Assembly: GCA_021399445.1 (NCBI GenBank)
Contig: JAJTUQ010000006.1
Span: 3,472,001-3,536,000 of the forward strand
From: Xylogone sp. PMI_703
Lineage: Eukaryota; Ascomycota; Leotiomycetes
Length of the DNA stretch: 64,000 bases
Direction: 5' to 3'
Below the pieces are notes generated by a model. It worked only from the letters and a program-made list of their open reading frames with translations, made no database searches and had not been told where the DNA came from. The stretch's first letter is position 1; every line of letters starts with the position of its first letter. This document shows positions 1-10,128 of this stretch, in pieces. The position numbers and the translations under genes were made by a program.

Positions 1-1093
1 CATATTTATGAATTGCGACGGCTAGCCCTCTCTGATCACAGAATGACTGTGTTTTCTGGTCTAACCAATGGAACCGTCTGCGTGCACCAAGAATAAATTC
101 ACCTAATTCTAATCCATCTTCAAGAGCCATATTGGCGCCCGCTCCAGCAAAGGGAGTCATAAGGTGTGCAGCATCACCAAGAAGAGTAATTCCTGGGGAT
201 GGCTCCCATTTAGTTCCAACGGGGAGCATGTAGCAAGAACGAGGGATGAGTTCCGTATCCGATTCTGTAATACAAGCCTTCAATTTCTCGTTCCATTTTG
301 ACCAGTCGCGCTCAACGAATTCTCTTTTTGCGTTTTGCATGTTGCTTAGATCGAAGCCGTGATTTTTAACCCAACTCTCGGGCTTCTCAAGGATGGCATA
401 CACCCAGATACTACGCTCTCCATCTCGTTGAAGGGCAAGACAAGCACCACATCCTGTATAGAAATAACTGCCTCGTTCTATATGTTTGAGTATATCATCC
501 GGAGCATTTGGGATGTTGGTAAATGTCGTTTCCATGTAACTCAACCCGGTGTAAAAAGGCTTTACGTCTGTCAACATCGAGCGAACTTTCGACCACGCAC
601 CATCTGCGCCAACAATAAGATCTACTCTCTTCACAACAGACCCATCCGTGAATTTTAGGTCATATTTATCTTGAGATGAAACTATTGTATCTAGTTTTGA
701 AGCCCATTTTATAGATTCCACAGGAATTGAATCGAGAAGGAGATTTCGAAGAGCAATTCTGCTTGTAAGAGGTGAATCTACACTAGACACAAGCTGGCCA
801 TTGCTCACTAGGTTACTGTGATGGAGGTAAAGTTCTCCGGTTTCACTTCCTCTGCTAGTGACTTCACACCCGGGTGTAACAAGCTCCTTTTCATACTTTT
901 CAAAAAGGCCTAACACTCGCAGAACTCGCTCTCCACTATCATAATCCAGACTCACTAGTCCTCCTTGTTTGCGTGAATAACGAGATGTATCTTTCTCGTA
1001 AATAGTAAATGGGATACCTCCTATATCAAGTGCTTTTGCAAGCGCTAGCCCTGATATCCCGGCTCCGATAATGGCAATTTTTGGGTCTGGCAT
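1..1093 (-). CDS. FAD-dependent monooxygenase (TetX / salicylate-hydroxylase type), partial
   Basis: An open frame of 364 codons runs leftward from ATG at 1093-1091 with no stop and leaves the window, so the C-terminus is missing. The class A flavoprotein monooxygenase motifs occur in order: GAGISG at residues 10-15 (FAD dinucleotide fold), Glu33 at the end of the second beta strand, GADGAWSKVR from residue 162 (DG motif), and GDAAHLMTPFAGAGANM from residue 306 (GD motif). Known members hydroxylate aromatic or polyketide-like substrates with NAD(P)H and O2; the substrate here cannot be read. No intron is needed. It is transcribed away from the 2OG oxygenase at 4047, with two foldback elements in between. 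Fold confidence is high; role in a pathway is inference. Confidence 0.93.
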   Translation of the reverse strand, partial: MPDPKIAIIGAGISGLALAKALDIGGIPFTIYEKDTSRYSRKQGGLVSLDYDSGERVLRVLGLFEKYEKELVTPGCEVTSRGSETGELYLHHSNLVSNGQLVSSVDSPLTSRIALRNLLLDSIPVESIKWASKLDTIVSSQDKYDLKFTDGSVVKRVDLIVGADGAWSKVRSMLTDVKPFYTGLSYMETTFTNIPNAPDDILKHIERGSYFYTGCGACLALQRDGERSIWVYAILEKPESWVKNHGFDLSNMQNAKREFVERDWSKWNEKLKACITESDTELIPRSCYMLPVGTKWEPSPGITLLGDAAHLMTPFAGAGANMALEDGLELGEFILGARRRFHWLDQKTQSFCDQRGLAVAIHKY

Positions 1094-1141
1094 ATTTCAT
1101 ATATAATAACAAGCTACTGTCAGTTCTCAGAATACTGAGTC

Positions 1142-1586
1142 AAGCCATCTATCACCAGCTAATAATACGGTACTAACTCTAGAGTTTTATAGGATTGATC
1201 TTTCCTGAGTGATAGTTAAGTTTATATTCTATATTATCCTAAAATAATACAAAAGGGACCTAAGTTATATACCGGAGTTACCGTAAAGTTAGAAGTTATA
1301 AGTATAATTTAGTAATAACATCCTATATTTAGCTCAGGTTTTTGCGAATTATACCAGGGTCTTTAAGCTATGTAATGAGTTCGTAAAGACCTGAGCTAAA
1401 TATAGGATATTATTACTAAATCATGCTTATAATTTTTAACTTCACGGCAACTCCGGCATATAACTTAGGTCCCTTTTGTATTATTTTAGGATAATATAGA
1501 ATATAAACTTAACTATCACTCAGGAAAGATCAATCCTATAAAACTCTAGAGCTAGTACCGTGTTATTGGTTGGTGATAGATGGCTT
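1142..1586. repeat. Large foldback element (near-palindrome, about 200-bp arms)
   Basis: The left arm (about 1142-1348) and right arm (about 1379-1586) are reverse complements around a loop of about 30 bp. In the stretch I aligned base by base, all differences are transitions, as expected if an initially perfect palindrome was hit by cytosine deamination or RIP. No ORF is present. The outer ends read AAGCCATCTATCACC on each strand. I could not define a target duplication. Probably a non-autonomous foldback transposon or MITE lying just upstream of the FAD monooxygenase start. Confidence 0.85.
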
Positions 1587-2368
1587 ACTTGCGGAGGTAA
1601 TGTAGTTGTGGACTTCTAAGTCCGGAACTAATTGCTGACTGCAGTCTGATGGGATCATCCCGGTATTATATAGTATATCTGGAGCAAACCAGTGGAAGAT
1701 AATCTGTAGCCACTACGGACACGTAGTTACTCATTTTACAAAGATGACTTTGTAGTAACCACGTTTTGAATGAAAGTAGAAGGTATCATTACCAAGTAAC
1801 CTACCGTAGGGCGCTGTCTGAATGCTAAGCGCCGTCTATTGATCAAATCGCTTGTCAAGTTATCCATCCCTTGTACTTTGCCGGAAATCACAAGAATAAA
1901 AATAGTGTGAGATTGTGATTGATGGTATCCTGTCTGCATTTCTGGGAGTGTACGAAGGATATTCGCAGATGACAGGCTTCGCAGGCTAGCAGACAGAAAA
2001 AGAAGATGGAGTAGAGTCGTGTAGAGAGACAAGTGCATGCTCGTGAGACGGATTCGAGAGGTTACGGTATCGTCCACGAAGCGTAGTTCGGACGCAAAAG
2101 CCTCCCCGCAACCAGAATGATCAGCTGGTGGTTAACATCGTCTCCGCTGCGAAGAGCGAACCAGCGGTCATACCCAAAAAGCACCCGCTACAGCGCATTT
2201 TTCGTGATGATTGGAGCAGAGGAAAGGAGGGCGACGATGTGCAGGTAAAACACGGCCGAGATTAAGGCCGAGCAAGGGACGAGGAGGCGGTAGTTTGCCT
2301 TATGCCTCTATAATGTCAAGAGTGTCCACGACATCAGCATCCGTCTACTCCGAATCAATATACAAGTA
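1587..2368. other. Intergenic; possible decayed coding fragment near 2050-2260
   Basis: No gene with recognisable motifs. A plus-strand stretch of about 65 open codons near 2050-2260 (it includes PKKHPLQRIFRDDWSRG) has protein-like composition, but there is no start codon, splice context or recognised family. A 113-codon minus-strand ORF at 1736-2077 also looks spurious. Confidence 0.3.
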
Positions 2369-2624
2369 CAGTCTCCTCCCCTAAATGTATGTCTAGCGCC
2401 CCCCACTGTGGCAATGTTTGATGCCTGGCTATGTTTCCTGAAACGAAATACCGCTTTCCTTATAAGAAATCATATCTCTAGATGTTTTCTATAGGCTCCC
2501 ATAGAAATTCTGCCAACAAGTTGTGACGCTTATTGGTGAGAGTCTGTTGGCCTATGCTCCTGAAGTGAGGCATCAACATTACACCGGTGGAGTGAGCTAG
2601 ACGTACATTTAGGGGAGGGGACTA
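2369..2624. mobile_element. MITE-like element, TA target duplication (Tc1/mariner or pogo type)
   Basis: Terminal inverted repeats of roughly 28 bp: CAGTCTCCTCCCCTAAATG at the left end and its imperfect complement at 2596-2624. The element is bounded by TA at 2367-2368 and 2625-2626. Similarity between the arms continues more weakly inwards, for example AATGTTTGATGCCT near 2412 against its complement near 2562-2574. The 256-bp length, lack of coding capacity and TA flanks fit a non-autonomous Tc1/mariner-pogo relative. Family assignment rests on TIR style and TSD only. Confidence 0.75.
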
Positions 2625-4046
2625 TACAAGCCCGATTAAACCACCATTTGACGTCTGTGCTTCTTCGTGGAATTGTATGGATAAGTTCCTCTTCAAGTAA
2701 TACTCCGTAGTGCACAGATGTGGGGCGGTGGTTTATTCGGGCCTGAATGAAGTAAGTATGAGAGGTAGTGACTCGGAGCACACTGTCAGCACTAGGGTAA
2801 ATGTACAGGTGGAAGAAGAAAATTATTACTATCTTCATTTTAACCTTGATCTATACGATACTATCCTCGACCATTTCCACCGGCGGAGGGGATATCGGTC
2901 AAATTCGAGCCCCTGTAGCTCTCCACTTCAACATCCACTCTTTTTTCACATTGTATCATCCTAGCGGATCTTCAGAAGACAATAACATATCTTGATCAAA
3001 CTTCCGAAATTCCTCGGGATTGTCGCACAATATCGTAGCTTACTGTGATATCCTAAATCAGTGCTGTTTTTGGCGAAATTGACCGTGCGGAATACCTTTT
3101 TTCAGGGCTTTCATAATATATTGCATGTCTAGTTATGATTTGCACGTATTGTATTTAGTGTCGTTGTTCTTTTTGCGATCGCCTGCTTACTTACAGGATT
3201 ACTAGACTCTACACAATACATCTATGGCAGATACTTAAGATTTACTAAGCCTAGAAGAGTTATTTAGCTGTAACTAGCTGACACCCTAGGAGAGTAGAAG
3301 ATAAGCACGGACTAAATTATAAGGTCATACCACTAAATTTATCATATTCGACCCTGAGACACACCCCCTACCTAATATCTAATAAGTAGTGTCTGGAATC
3401 AAATGCATAAGTTTTACGTGATAGCTTACTGGGGTGCTGCCTCGATATGTTCTGTTCCATTCACGAATCAGGTAGATTTACCGATGAAGTGACCGAAAGC
3501 CTAATGGTCCTATAGCCTAATATGAATCTAGCATTAAGTTAGCGAATAGACCGGCTTACGGACAAATACCGCTTATGGAAGAACGAGGTGCATGAGGGGA
3601 GGTAATATCTTGTTTCTTGGGACAGAGGAGTAAAGTGAAAATCATGTACCTTTTCTAGAATGGTGGCTTACTTGATACGAATTAATATCGCCTACACTGT
3701 GTAGCCTTAGTGCAACATGGTTCATTGTTATGCGGATACTCAAAACGCAAGCATCTACCTCCCGAATACGAGACTCATATCCTGCATCCATTCCTGTAAG
3801 TAAAACAATTCCTCGCTAATATTATATTTGATAAGGTATACCGTAATTGGATATAGAAAGCGATAAAATTACCATGACAACTTTACTAGGTGGCATGGAT
3901 GTTACCACCCTGCTTCCTTTATTTGCACATTTTACATATATTGTAGAGAATTAATATCAATCTCCAGCTCGAATTTAAAAAGTATGGGTGCTATAGCAGC
4001 TTATCTTAGAGTTAATTAACTTCGTCTATTTTCAAGATTAAAATCA
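2625..4046. other. Intergenic, no supported gene
   Basis: Several ORFs of 60-100 codons overlap on both strands around 2530-3000, but none has a domain, signal peptide or splice structure I can support. The rest is AT-leaning upstream DNA of the 2OG oxygenase. Confidence 0.4.
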
Positions 4047-5327
4047 ATGGCCACAGGAGAACAATTGACATGGCAACGGCTACCTCCATATGAACAGGTA
4101 CCAGAATCAAAATGTGAATGTAAGTTCTTGAGGTGAACATGTTTGATGCAGTGTATAATGAAATACTTACTGATTCACGCTGCTAACCTTTTGATCATGA
4201 AAAGTGGACTGGGCTGAGTTGGTCACACTTGATCTCTCCAGATTTGATTTGCCAGATGGAAAGCAACAGCTTGCAGAACAGGCTAAAGATGCCATTCATC
4301 GAATTGGTACGTACCAAGTTATAGTAGAGATAAAGGTTCAAATCAAAATACCCATTCCGAAAGCCAGAAAGATGCTAGACTCACACAGCTTAACTCAGGG
4401 TTTTTCTATGTGACCAACTTTGGTCTTAGCCAAGAAGAAGTTGATCGTCAGTATGCCATCGGCAAGGCACTTTTTGAACTCTCTACAAATGAGAAATTAC
4501 AATATATCGCCAATTTAGACCAAGGTGAATATATTGGATATAAGCCAGCTGGCCTTCGAGAAGTTGTTCCAGGCATCGGGGAGAACACAGAGGTGTACAA
4601 TGTTCCCAAATTTATCGCGGACTATAAACGGAACCATCCTGCAATAATCCAAAAAAACTTATCCGAAATTGAGCGGTTTTCGAAGCATGTCCATTACCAG
4701 ATTGTGAACAAATTATTCGCTCTCTTTGCCATAATCATGGAGCTACCGGAGAATTATTTCATAGATCGACATCTATATACTAATAAGAGCAGCTGCTATC
4801 TACGTTATATGAAGTATCATGCCTACACACCAGAGGAAAATGCTGCCGTGGATAATATCTGGTTGAGAGGTCATACTGATTTTGGGAGTCTAACGCTACT
4901 TTTCCGTCAACCTGTTGCGGGATTGCAAGTACGGACTCCGGATGGGAGCTGGAAATATGTTAAACCTTTCAAGGAGAGCATTACTGTCAATGTGGCTGAT
5001 ACCCTTCAATTCCTCTCCAACAACTTTCTAAAAAGTAGCATACATCGTGTTGTTACGCCACCTGAGGATCAATCCAATAAGGATCGTCTTGGTGTAATAT
5101 ATTTTGTCCGTCCAGGTGATGATATCAGACTGGAGGCAGCTCAAAGTCCCCTTTTAGAACGGATGGGGCTTCAGAGTAATGGCTCAAGCGAACCACTTGG
5201 CAACATTACTGCTGCAGACTGGGTTAAGGCAAGAACAATGAAAAATATAAACAAGGTTGAGGCTGCAACTGGTAAATCGGATATTGATACTGTTGGGGGA
5301 GTTAAAACTGAGTTCTACTTCGATTAA
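4047..5327 (+). CDS. 2-oxoglutarate/Fe(II)-dependent oxygenase (isopenicillin N synthase-like)
   Basis: Three exons: 4047-4119, 4205-4306 and 4399-5327, giving 367 residues. Splice phases agree (introns GTAAGT...AAG and GTACGT...CAG; branch-like TGCTAAC before the first acceptor). The N-terminal part ends in HRIGFFYVTNFG, the usual start of the DIOX_N region. The jelly-roll core shows the iron triad His217 and Asp219 (GHTDFGSLTLL) and His274 (SSIHRVV), with Arg288 in the usual 2-oxoglutarate-binding place (KDRLGVIYF). The family performs hydroxylation, desaturation or ring closure in plant and fungal specialised metabolism and is normally cytosolic. Substrate unknown. Lies between the FAD monooxygenase and the Dabb gene. 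Confidence 0.93.
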
Positions 5328-5881
5328 ATTCGTAAATTTGACTATTGAAGAATTGAAAATTAGTATATTATCTCATCTCCTTAAGTGGTACTAGTAACCG
5401 CATCTTATTTGATCCTCCTATCCTACCGAGGCGGAGTTTCAAAATAGAGAACTCTACTGTTAATAATAAAGAATGTGGAGTAATAGAGCTGAAACAAATT
5501 CAATTATCCTCTACAGTATACGAGCAGCTCGCTATATACACACCAATATCATCCAGCTGAGAATCTAACAGCTCTCTTACGGGAGTGCATATCCTGGCTT
5601 ACGTGTTCTTAATGCATAGTTCCCTATTTAGGTTATAAACCCATCTACAGCCACTCACCCCCAGCCCAGCTGTGGTACAAATAAATGGCCCAAATGTTAT
5701 GCAGCATAATCACTAAGAGATGGTTTGCCATTTCCGATCCGCTTACGATGAATGCTTATATAAATTCGTTTTTTGAAAGTTACTCCTTGTTTGTACTGTA
5801 GCTATCTTAATAACTCAGAATAGAGGCTTGTGAAAGTTCAAAATTCTAGATACCTACATCACGACACTCAAGTCATTAACC
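5328..5881. other. Intergenic between the 2OG oxygenase and Dabb genes
   Basis: AT-leaning spacer with no supported ORF. It holds the 3' region of the oxygenase gene and the promoter of the Dabb gene. Confidence 0.4.
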
Positions 5882-6282
5882 ATGGCCGTGCATCATGTTG
5901 GTAAAATTCTTCCGTCTCAACATTTTTCTACTTCCAAATAACAATAGCGGGACTTGAATAGTCCTATACCGTGTGAAACCTACTGCAACCGAAGAACAGA
6001 TAGCACAATGGATTCGGGTCGCAGAGGACATGGTTGGGAAAATGCCGGGTGAGAGCACCTCTCTCCTCATTATTCAGTTCTGTCGGAGTATAATTATTGA
6101 CATTTACTAATCTAAATTATGGTTTATCTTGTCGTGCTGTAGGTCTAATATCACTAAACATGAAACCTCCGATGAAAGAAACGTCAGGTCGCGCACAGGG
6201 GTATGGGTTATGCCTCATTGCCATCTTTGAGTCAGGAGAGGAGTTCACCGCCGCTGGAAGCTTTCCGGGCCATCATGAGTAG
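5882..6282 (+). CDS. Small Dabb (stress-responsive A/B barrel) domain protein, short C-terminus
   Basis: Recognised from family pattern across two introns: exons 5882-5900, 5962-6048 and 6143-6282, giving 81 residues. Exon 1 supplies MAVHHV, exon 2 VLYRVKPTATEEQIAQW and VGKMPG, exon 3 GYGLCLIAIFES and the closing GHHE. This is the Dabb order: a leading HxV-like strand, a KP-x-A(T/S)EEQI helix, a GK-x-PG turn, a second ferredoxin-like strand with FES, then the H-x-H region. Dabb proteins are usually about 95-110 residues, so the final strand after the His motif is missing; a TAG follows directly. It may be truncated or have a further exon I cannot find. Some fungal and plant Dabb proteins act as polyketide cyclases; that role here is only inference. 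Confidence 0.62.
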
Positions 6283-7965
6283 GGGATTTCCCTTCCTTAT
6301 TACTACAGTTTGATTTATTAATTATGTACCTGGGGTCGAGTAAGTCTAACAGCTGGTAGGTATATGCATTGGAGAGAGATCGTTTCTGAGGACTCTTTAG
6401 TTTTTAATATAGAATATTAGGAGGATCTACGAAAGAAATTAGTGGCACGACTAGTTGCTATTCTTACTGCTGTAACCTAAACAGGTCGTATAGAGAATTC
6501 AGACTTTGAATAATCAGTACTAGTTACTAAGTTACCTCAGCTATATAAATTCTCGATAACACGTTGCTAGATGTAGAATGAATATTGAGTTAATCCTAGG
6601 ATCTTAACACAGCCAGGGCAAAAGCAAAGAGAATTTTAATTGAATCAATTATCCTACGCTGTAATTGCAGAAGAAGAAGAAGAAGAAGATTTACGCCGGG
6701 GGAGAATCCCATAGGCAGCTATCGAAGATCCGCTAAGCATATTCTAGCAACGTCCAAACTCGGTACTGAGCCCTACATAGCAATACCCACAACAATCCAA
6801 AGATTCTTCTCTAAAAATACATTCTCTGATCCGTAATACTTGTCCATCACTTATCCTATCCCCATTCTGTGGCCTGTAGTCCGTAGACACTCAAGACCTC
6901 TCTCTTGCACCCAATAATCCTCCACAAATGTCGAGTCGATGCAAAGTAAATCATCCCATAATAGACCGAAATAGCTAACCACCCAGATGCCGGCAACTGC
7001 ATGCGGTGGTAGAGGGGTTGTGCTGGATTGAAAATAGGTTAGAGCAGAGAATGTTAGTCCAGTGATCCGATATAATTGTAACAACCGCACTGAGTGCAAA
7101 GGTTCCGAGCGTTGACTGTTGGAGAGCAGTGAAGGAATCCCAAAGGCCTCGACCTCTCACTTCGACAACCTGTGTCCTCCTTCCCGGAGCACCAGTGCGA
7201 AGACCCTCGAGGGCCTATTCTTCATTTTCCCCTGCTATCCATCCGCGCTCACACTATTGATCTAGGCGTCTCGCTTTGTTGTGATCGAACTGAGAGACTC
7301 ACGTCAAGTAGGCTCACCGCCATGTCGTCGCACCACAACGTTGTCGCTCGTTCTCGCACAAAGTCATCGCAATCTCTGGAGGGGTTGACTCTTCTTAGCT
7401 CTGAGAATGTATTCCCAGGTTCCCAGCCTGCACCACGGGGAGGTGAGAGTCGTCGCAGGCCGATAGAATTGATGTTTTGGTGAGGAAGTAGCCCGAAATA
7501 CCAGGAATTACGTTAAAGCCGAACGACTACATCAAACGACAGAGCCCGGTTCTGCTGACGGAGTGATATGTGAGGTAAATATGAAGGTGTGGTAAGGAGT
7601 TTTGTTTGTGGCCATCTGGCACGCTTATAAGGAACTATATTTTCTAAAACGTCATTTTCGAAGGCTTATGCTCATGACCCAGCAATTCCAGCCCGCCGTC
7701 TCCCTCTTCGATAGAGATGCTACCACTATTGCTCGCGCATGAAGCTTTTACGCATACACGAGTATGGTTGCAGTGGTACGTTAGATACTCGACAGCGAAG
7801 AGGACGGGGAGTAGTCCATGGTGGGGTTTGGTGCTTCCTTGAGCCGTCTTTACTACAAGATAACGTTGACGGCGTAAGCTGTAAGTCCTTAGGTTTGTTA
7901 CTGTATTCACTATCTAGAACAAGCTACTAGTACTAATCATCACTTACATTGAGCACTAAAATGAT
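6283..7965. other. Intergenic, possible decayed coding between 6850 and 7480
   Basis: A short (AGA)n-like run sits near 6668-6688. On the minus strand two overlapping frames (6851-7099 and 6975-7160) have hydrophobic, protein-like content but shift frame near 7090, with no start, stop or splice arrangement that unites them. This could be a decayed membrane-protein gene. The remainder shows nothing supported. Confidence 0.3.
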
Positions 7966-8823
7966 TTATAATGTAGATTCTACATTTCTTGCATACATAG
8001 TATTGTTCATGTGTTCCCGCAGCCACGCGTCGATATAGGCTCGATGATTAGGCCACTTGTGTTCTTCAACCCAAGTCTGTATAGCAGCAAAGTCCCTGCA
8101 CTGATACCCCTTGTTGTTACTATAGTGGACGTAGTCGTACGTATCCTGCAATGTGACGTCGGGATGACACATCAGCTGCTCGCGGATGTAGTCGATGCAG
8201 TGCAGCGTGTGCATGTCATCCCGGGGAACTTCATCTATGGGAAAGTGCGATATGATCCTGTCCCTAATACGATACAAACAGTGCAGGCCATGGTAGGCGT
8301 CCACCTGGTACACGCTCAGCTCGGGGTGGTCAGGGTGTTGGAGAGAACGGACGATATTATTTTGTCGTGCCCATGTTATGTCAATAACGACAATTCCATC
8401 GTCTGACTCCGAAATTAGCACAATATTTCTACTAAGCAGTGGAAGTTATACTTAGTTGAACATCATACCAAAGCTGGTCGGCATACAGGCTTCTCTCCCC
8501 AGAGCCTTCTATTCCGTAAAAAAAAAAGTTGGATTTGTATTCCCAGAGCTTCCAGTCTAACACAGGACTTATATTAACATGTATCTTTCCCTGTTCGAAA
8601 TGAGTAACCTACAGGGATCGCCCAACACATTTTGTCGATGCTTAGAGAGTAAGTAGAATCCTATATAACCGAGAACAAGCAACAGAGCTAGACAGAACTG
8701 CAGGACAAAAAACTTGAGCTGGGACCGCTTCCCCTTTGTACAATGTTTGCAGCATTTCTCAGACAAAAGGGCTAGATCATACTCGTCTAACAGAGGAGTT
8801 CTGGAATCTTCCGCAGTCAGCAT
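7966..8823 (-). CDS. UstYa-family (DUF3328) oxidase, membrane-anchored
   Basis: Three exons on the minus strand: 8823-8609, 8567-8469 and 8431-7966, giving 259 residues with consistent phases. Residues 37-59 form one transmembrane helix after a cytosolic N-terminus rich in Cys, Lys and Arg. The luminal part carries the two hallmark HxxHC motifs, YHGLHC (His152, His155, Cys156) and HTLHC (His179, His182, Cys183). UstYa proteins catalyse oxidative cyclisation or dehydrogenation of ribosomal peptides (ustiloxin, phomopsin and other dikaritins) and also occur in NRPS and PKS clusters. Both inferred introns are unusually short (41 and 37 nt), so the boundaries of the middle exon are less sure than the two outer exons. 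A small secreted-peptide ORF lies 1.05 kb upstream. Confidence 0.88.
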
Positions 8824-8935
8824 GCTTCTAAAAAGATAAGGATTGGCTTTTGGAATGGAGTGAAGATTTTTCTTCAGATATAAGGATAAGAAGCGTGAAA
8901 GGATAATGGCTAGTTAATAAATGGAGCCATAGTCT

Positions 8936-9073
8936 TACGTGGTTGTGAGAATAAATAATTTGCACCTTAGCAAGTCTATCCATGCCGCTAGAAGGGTCTT
9001 GGCTAGTCATATTGCCCCATTACCAGGTTTGCCCACTTACTAGGTGTGAATTATTTATCCTCATAACCACGTA
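8936..9073. repeat. Imperfect inverted repeat upstream of the UstYa gene
   Basis: Arms 8936-8970 and 9040-9073 pair as TACGTGGTTGTGAGAATAAA against TACGTGGTTATGAGGATAAA read on the opposite strand, with a loop of about 70 bp. Several mismatches are transitions. It could be a MITE remnant or a structured upstream region of the UstYa gene, whose start codon is 113 bp away. Confidence 0.7.
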
Positions 9074-9875
9074 CACCACATCTTAAGGGTCCTCAGCCGA
9101 GGCTTCAGATAGAGGAGATCTTTGAACCCCCACGCCACTGAAGTACAATAACGAGTTGTGAGCAGTTCATACGATACAGCAAGCGCAAGATATTATGTTT
9201 TGTACCGGCCGATTAACGGCGATTATAAACACTGAGGGGGGTCAGAAAAACCTGCCAACCGTAAAGTTTCAGCACATCGGTTATTGACTTTTTATATGGC
9301 ATAGCGGCAAGCCACCAATACAGAGTCTTAAAAGCGGCGACTTTAGTCCATAACAAACAAAATCTAACGTTGCCGAGGTTTCATTAGCGAGTTAGGGCCA
9401 GTTATTGTCAGCACTATAGTGGAGATCACTCGGAAGACATTCTAGTTCAGTTCTGTTATGAGATTTTACAGTATCTTACGAGAGAGTTACAGTACCAATT
9501 TGTAAAGCAAAACATGATTCTAGGCCTTCTACAGACCATCGACAATGGCAGACAATTATATGGAGCTTAGAAAACTGTAGAAAGGGTATAGATATATTAC
9601 TTTACCCTATGCGTTGGTCCGACAGATTCACGTTAGAGTCAACAATATCATAATGCTAAAGTTTCATTCACATATTTTCACGATTTCCAATCTGAGTCTA
9701 TCGCCATTAGGCTGAAACGAGTTCCACTACCCCTCTAGCACACTCTACACACTTGTCCCCATTGAATAGCGGTTCCGTTAGTGAACGATCGGGTTGTTGG
9801 TAATATGTCCGGTGGCGATATTGCATTCTATAGTAGCAGCGTCTGAAAAATGTTATTAAGTCAACATCCAATAGG
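9074..9875. other. Intergenic, nothing supported
   Basis: No ORF with recognisable features. It lies between the upstream inverted repeat of the UstYa gene and the small secreted-peptide ORF. Confidence 0.4.
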
Positions 9876-10088
9876 TCAATACAGGTATATCATATTTAAA
9901 AGTAGCAAGAGAGCGGTGGGGAGGGCGGAATACCAATTGTTGGAAGAAGCGAGTGAATCGACATCAAAGAGGAGCTTTGCCTTAGCCACGTTGTCTATAT
10001 CCACTAATGGTAAACTAAGGATTGGCAAGGCCAATCCTAGGGCTTGAACTATTAAGCTGGCAATGGTGAGAAAGCCTGTGAATTGCAT
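9876..10088 (-). CDS. Small predicted secreted peptide (70 aa), function unknown
   Basis: An intronless 70-codon ORF beginning MQFTGFLTIASLIVQALGLA, a convincing signal peptide likely cleaved after Ala20 or nearby. The mature part is short and acidic to neutral (VDIDNVAKAKLLFDVDSL), followed by SSNNWYSALP and a hydrophobic C-terminal tail. No cysteines are present. It may be a small secreted peptide, a peptide precursor, or a GPI-like or membrane-tailed product; the tail could also be the read-through of an unrecognised intron. Its proximity to the UstYa gene suggests a precursor, but the repeated core with Lys-Arg cleavage sites seen in dikaritin precursors is absent. Confidence 0.45.
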   Translation of the reverse strand: MQFTGFLTIASLIVQALGLALPILSLPLVDIDNVAKAKLLFDVDSLASSNNWYSALPTALLLLLNMIYLY

Positions 10089-10128
10089 ATTTTCTTTGAT
10101 ATTCTAGAGTGGAGAGTGTCGTATTTGA

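Noticed and set aside
1736..2077. 113-codon minus-strand ORF
   Set aside because: No domain or signal peptide, unusual composition, and no splice or promoter context; treated as chance.
8011..8406. 131-codon plus-strand ORF
   Set aside because: It is the exact antisense of the UstYa catalytic exon, which has HxxHC motifs on the minus strand.
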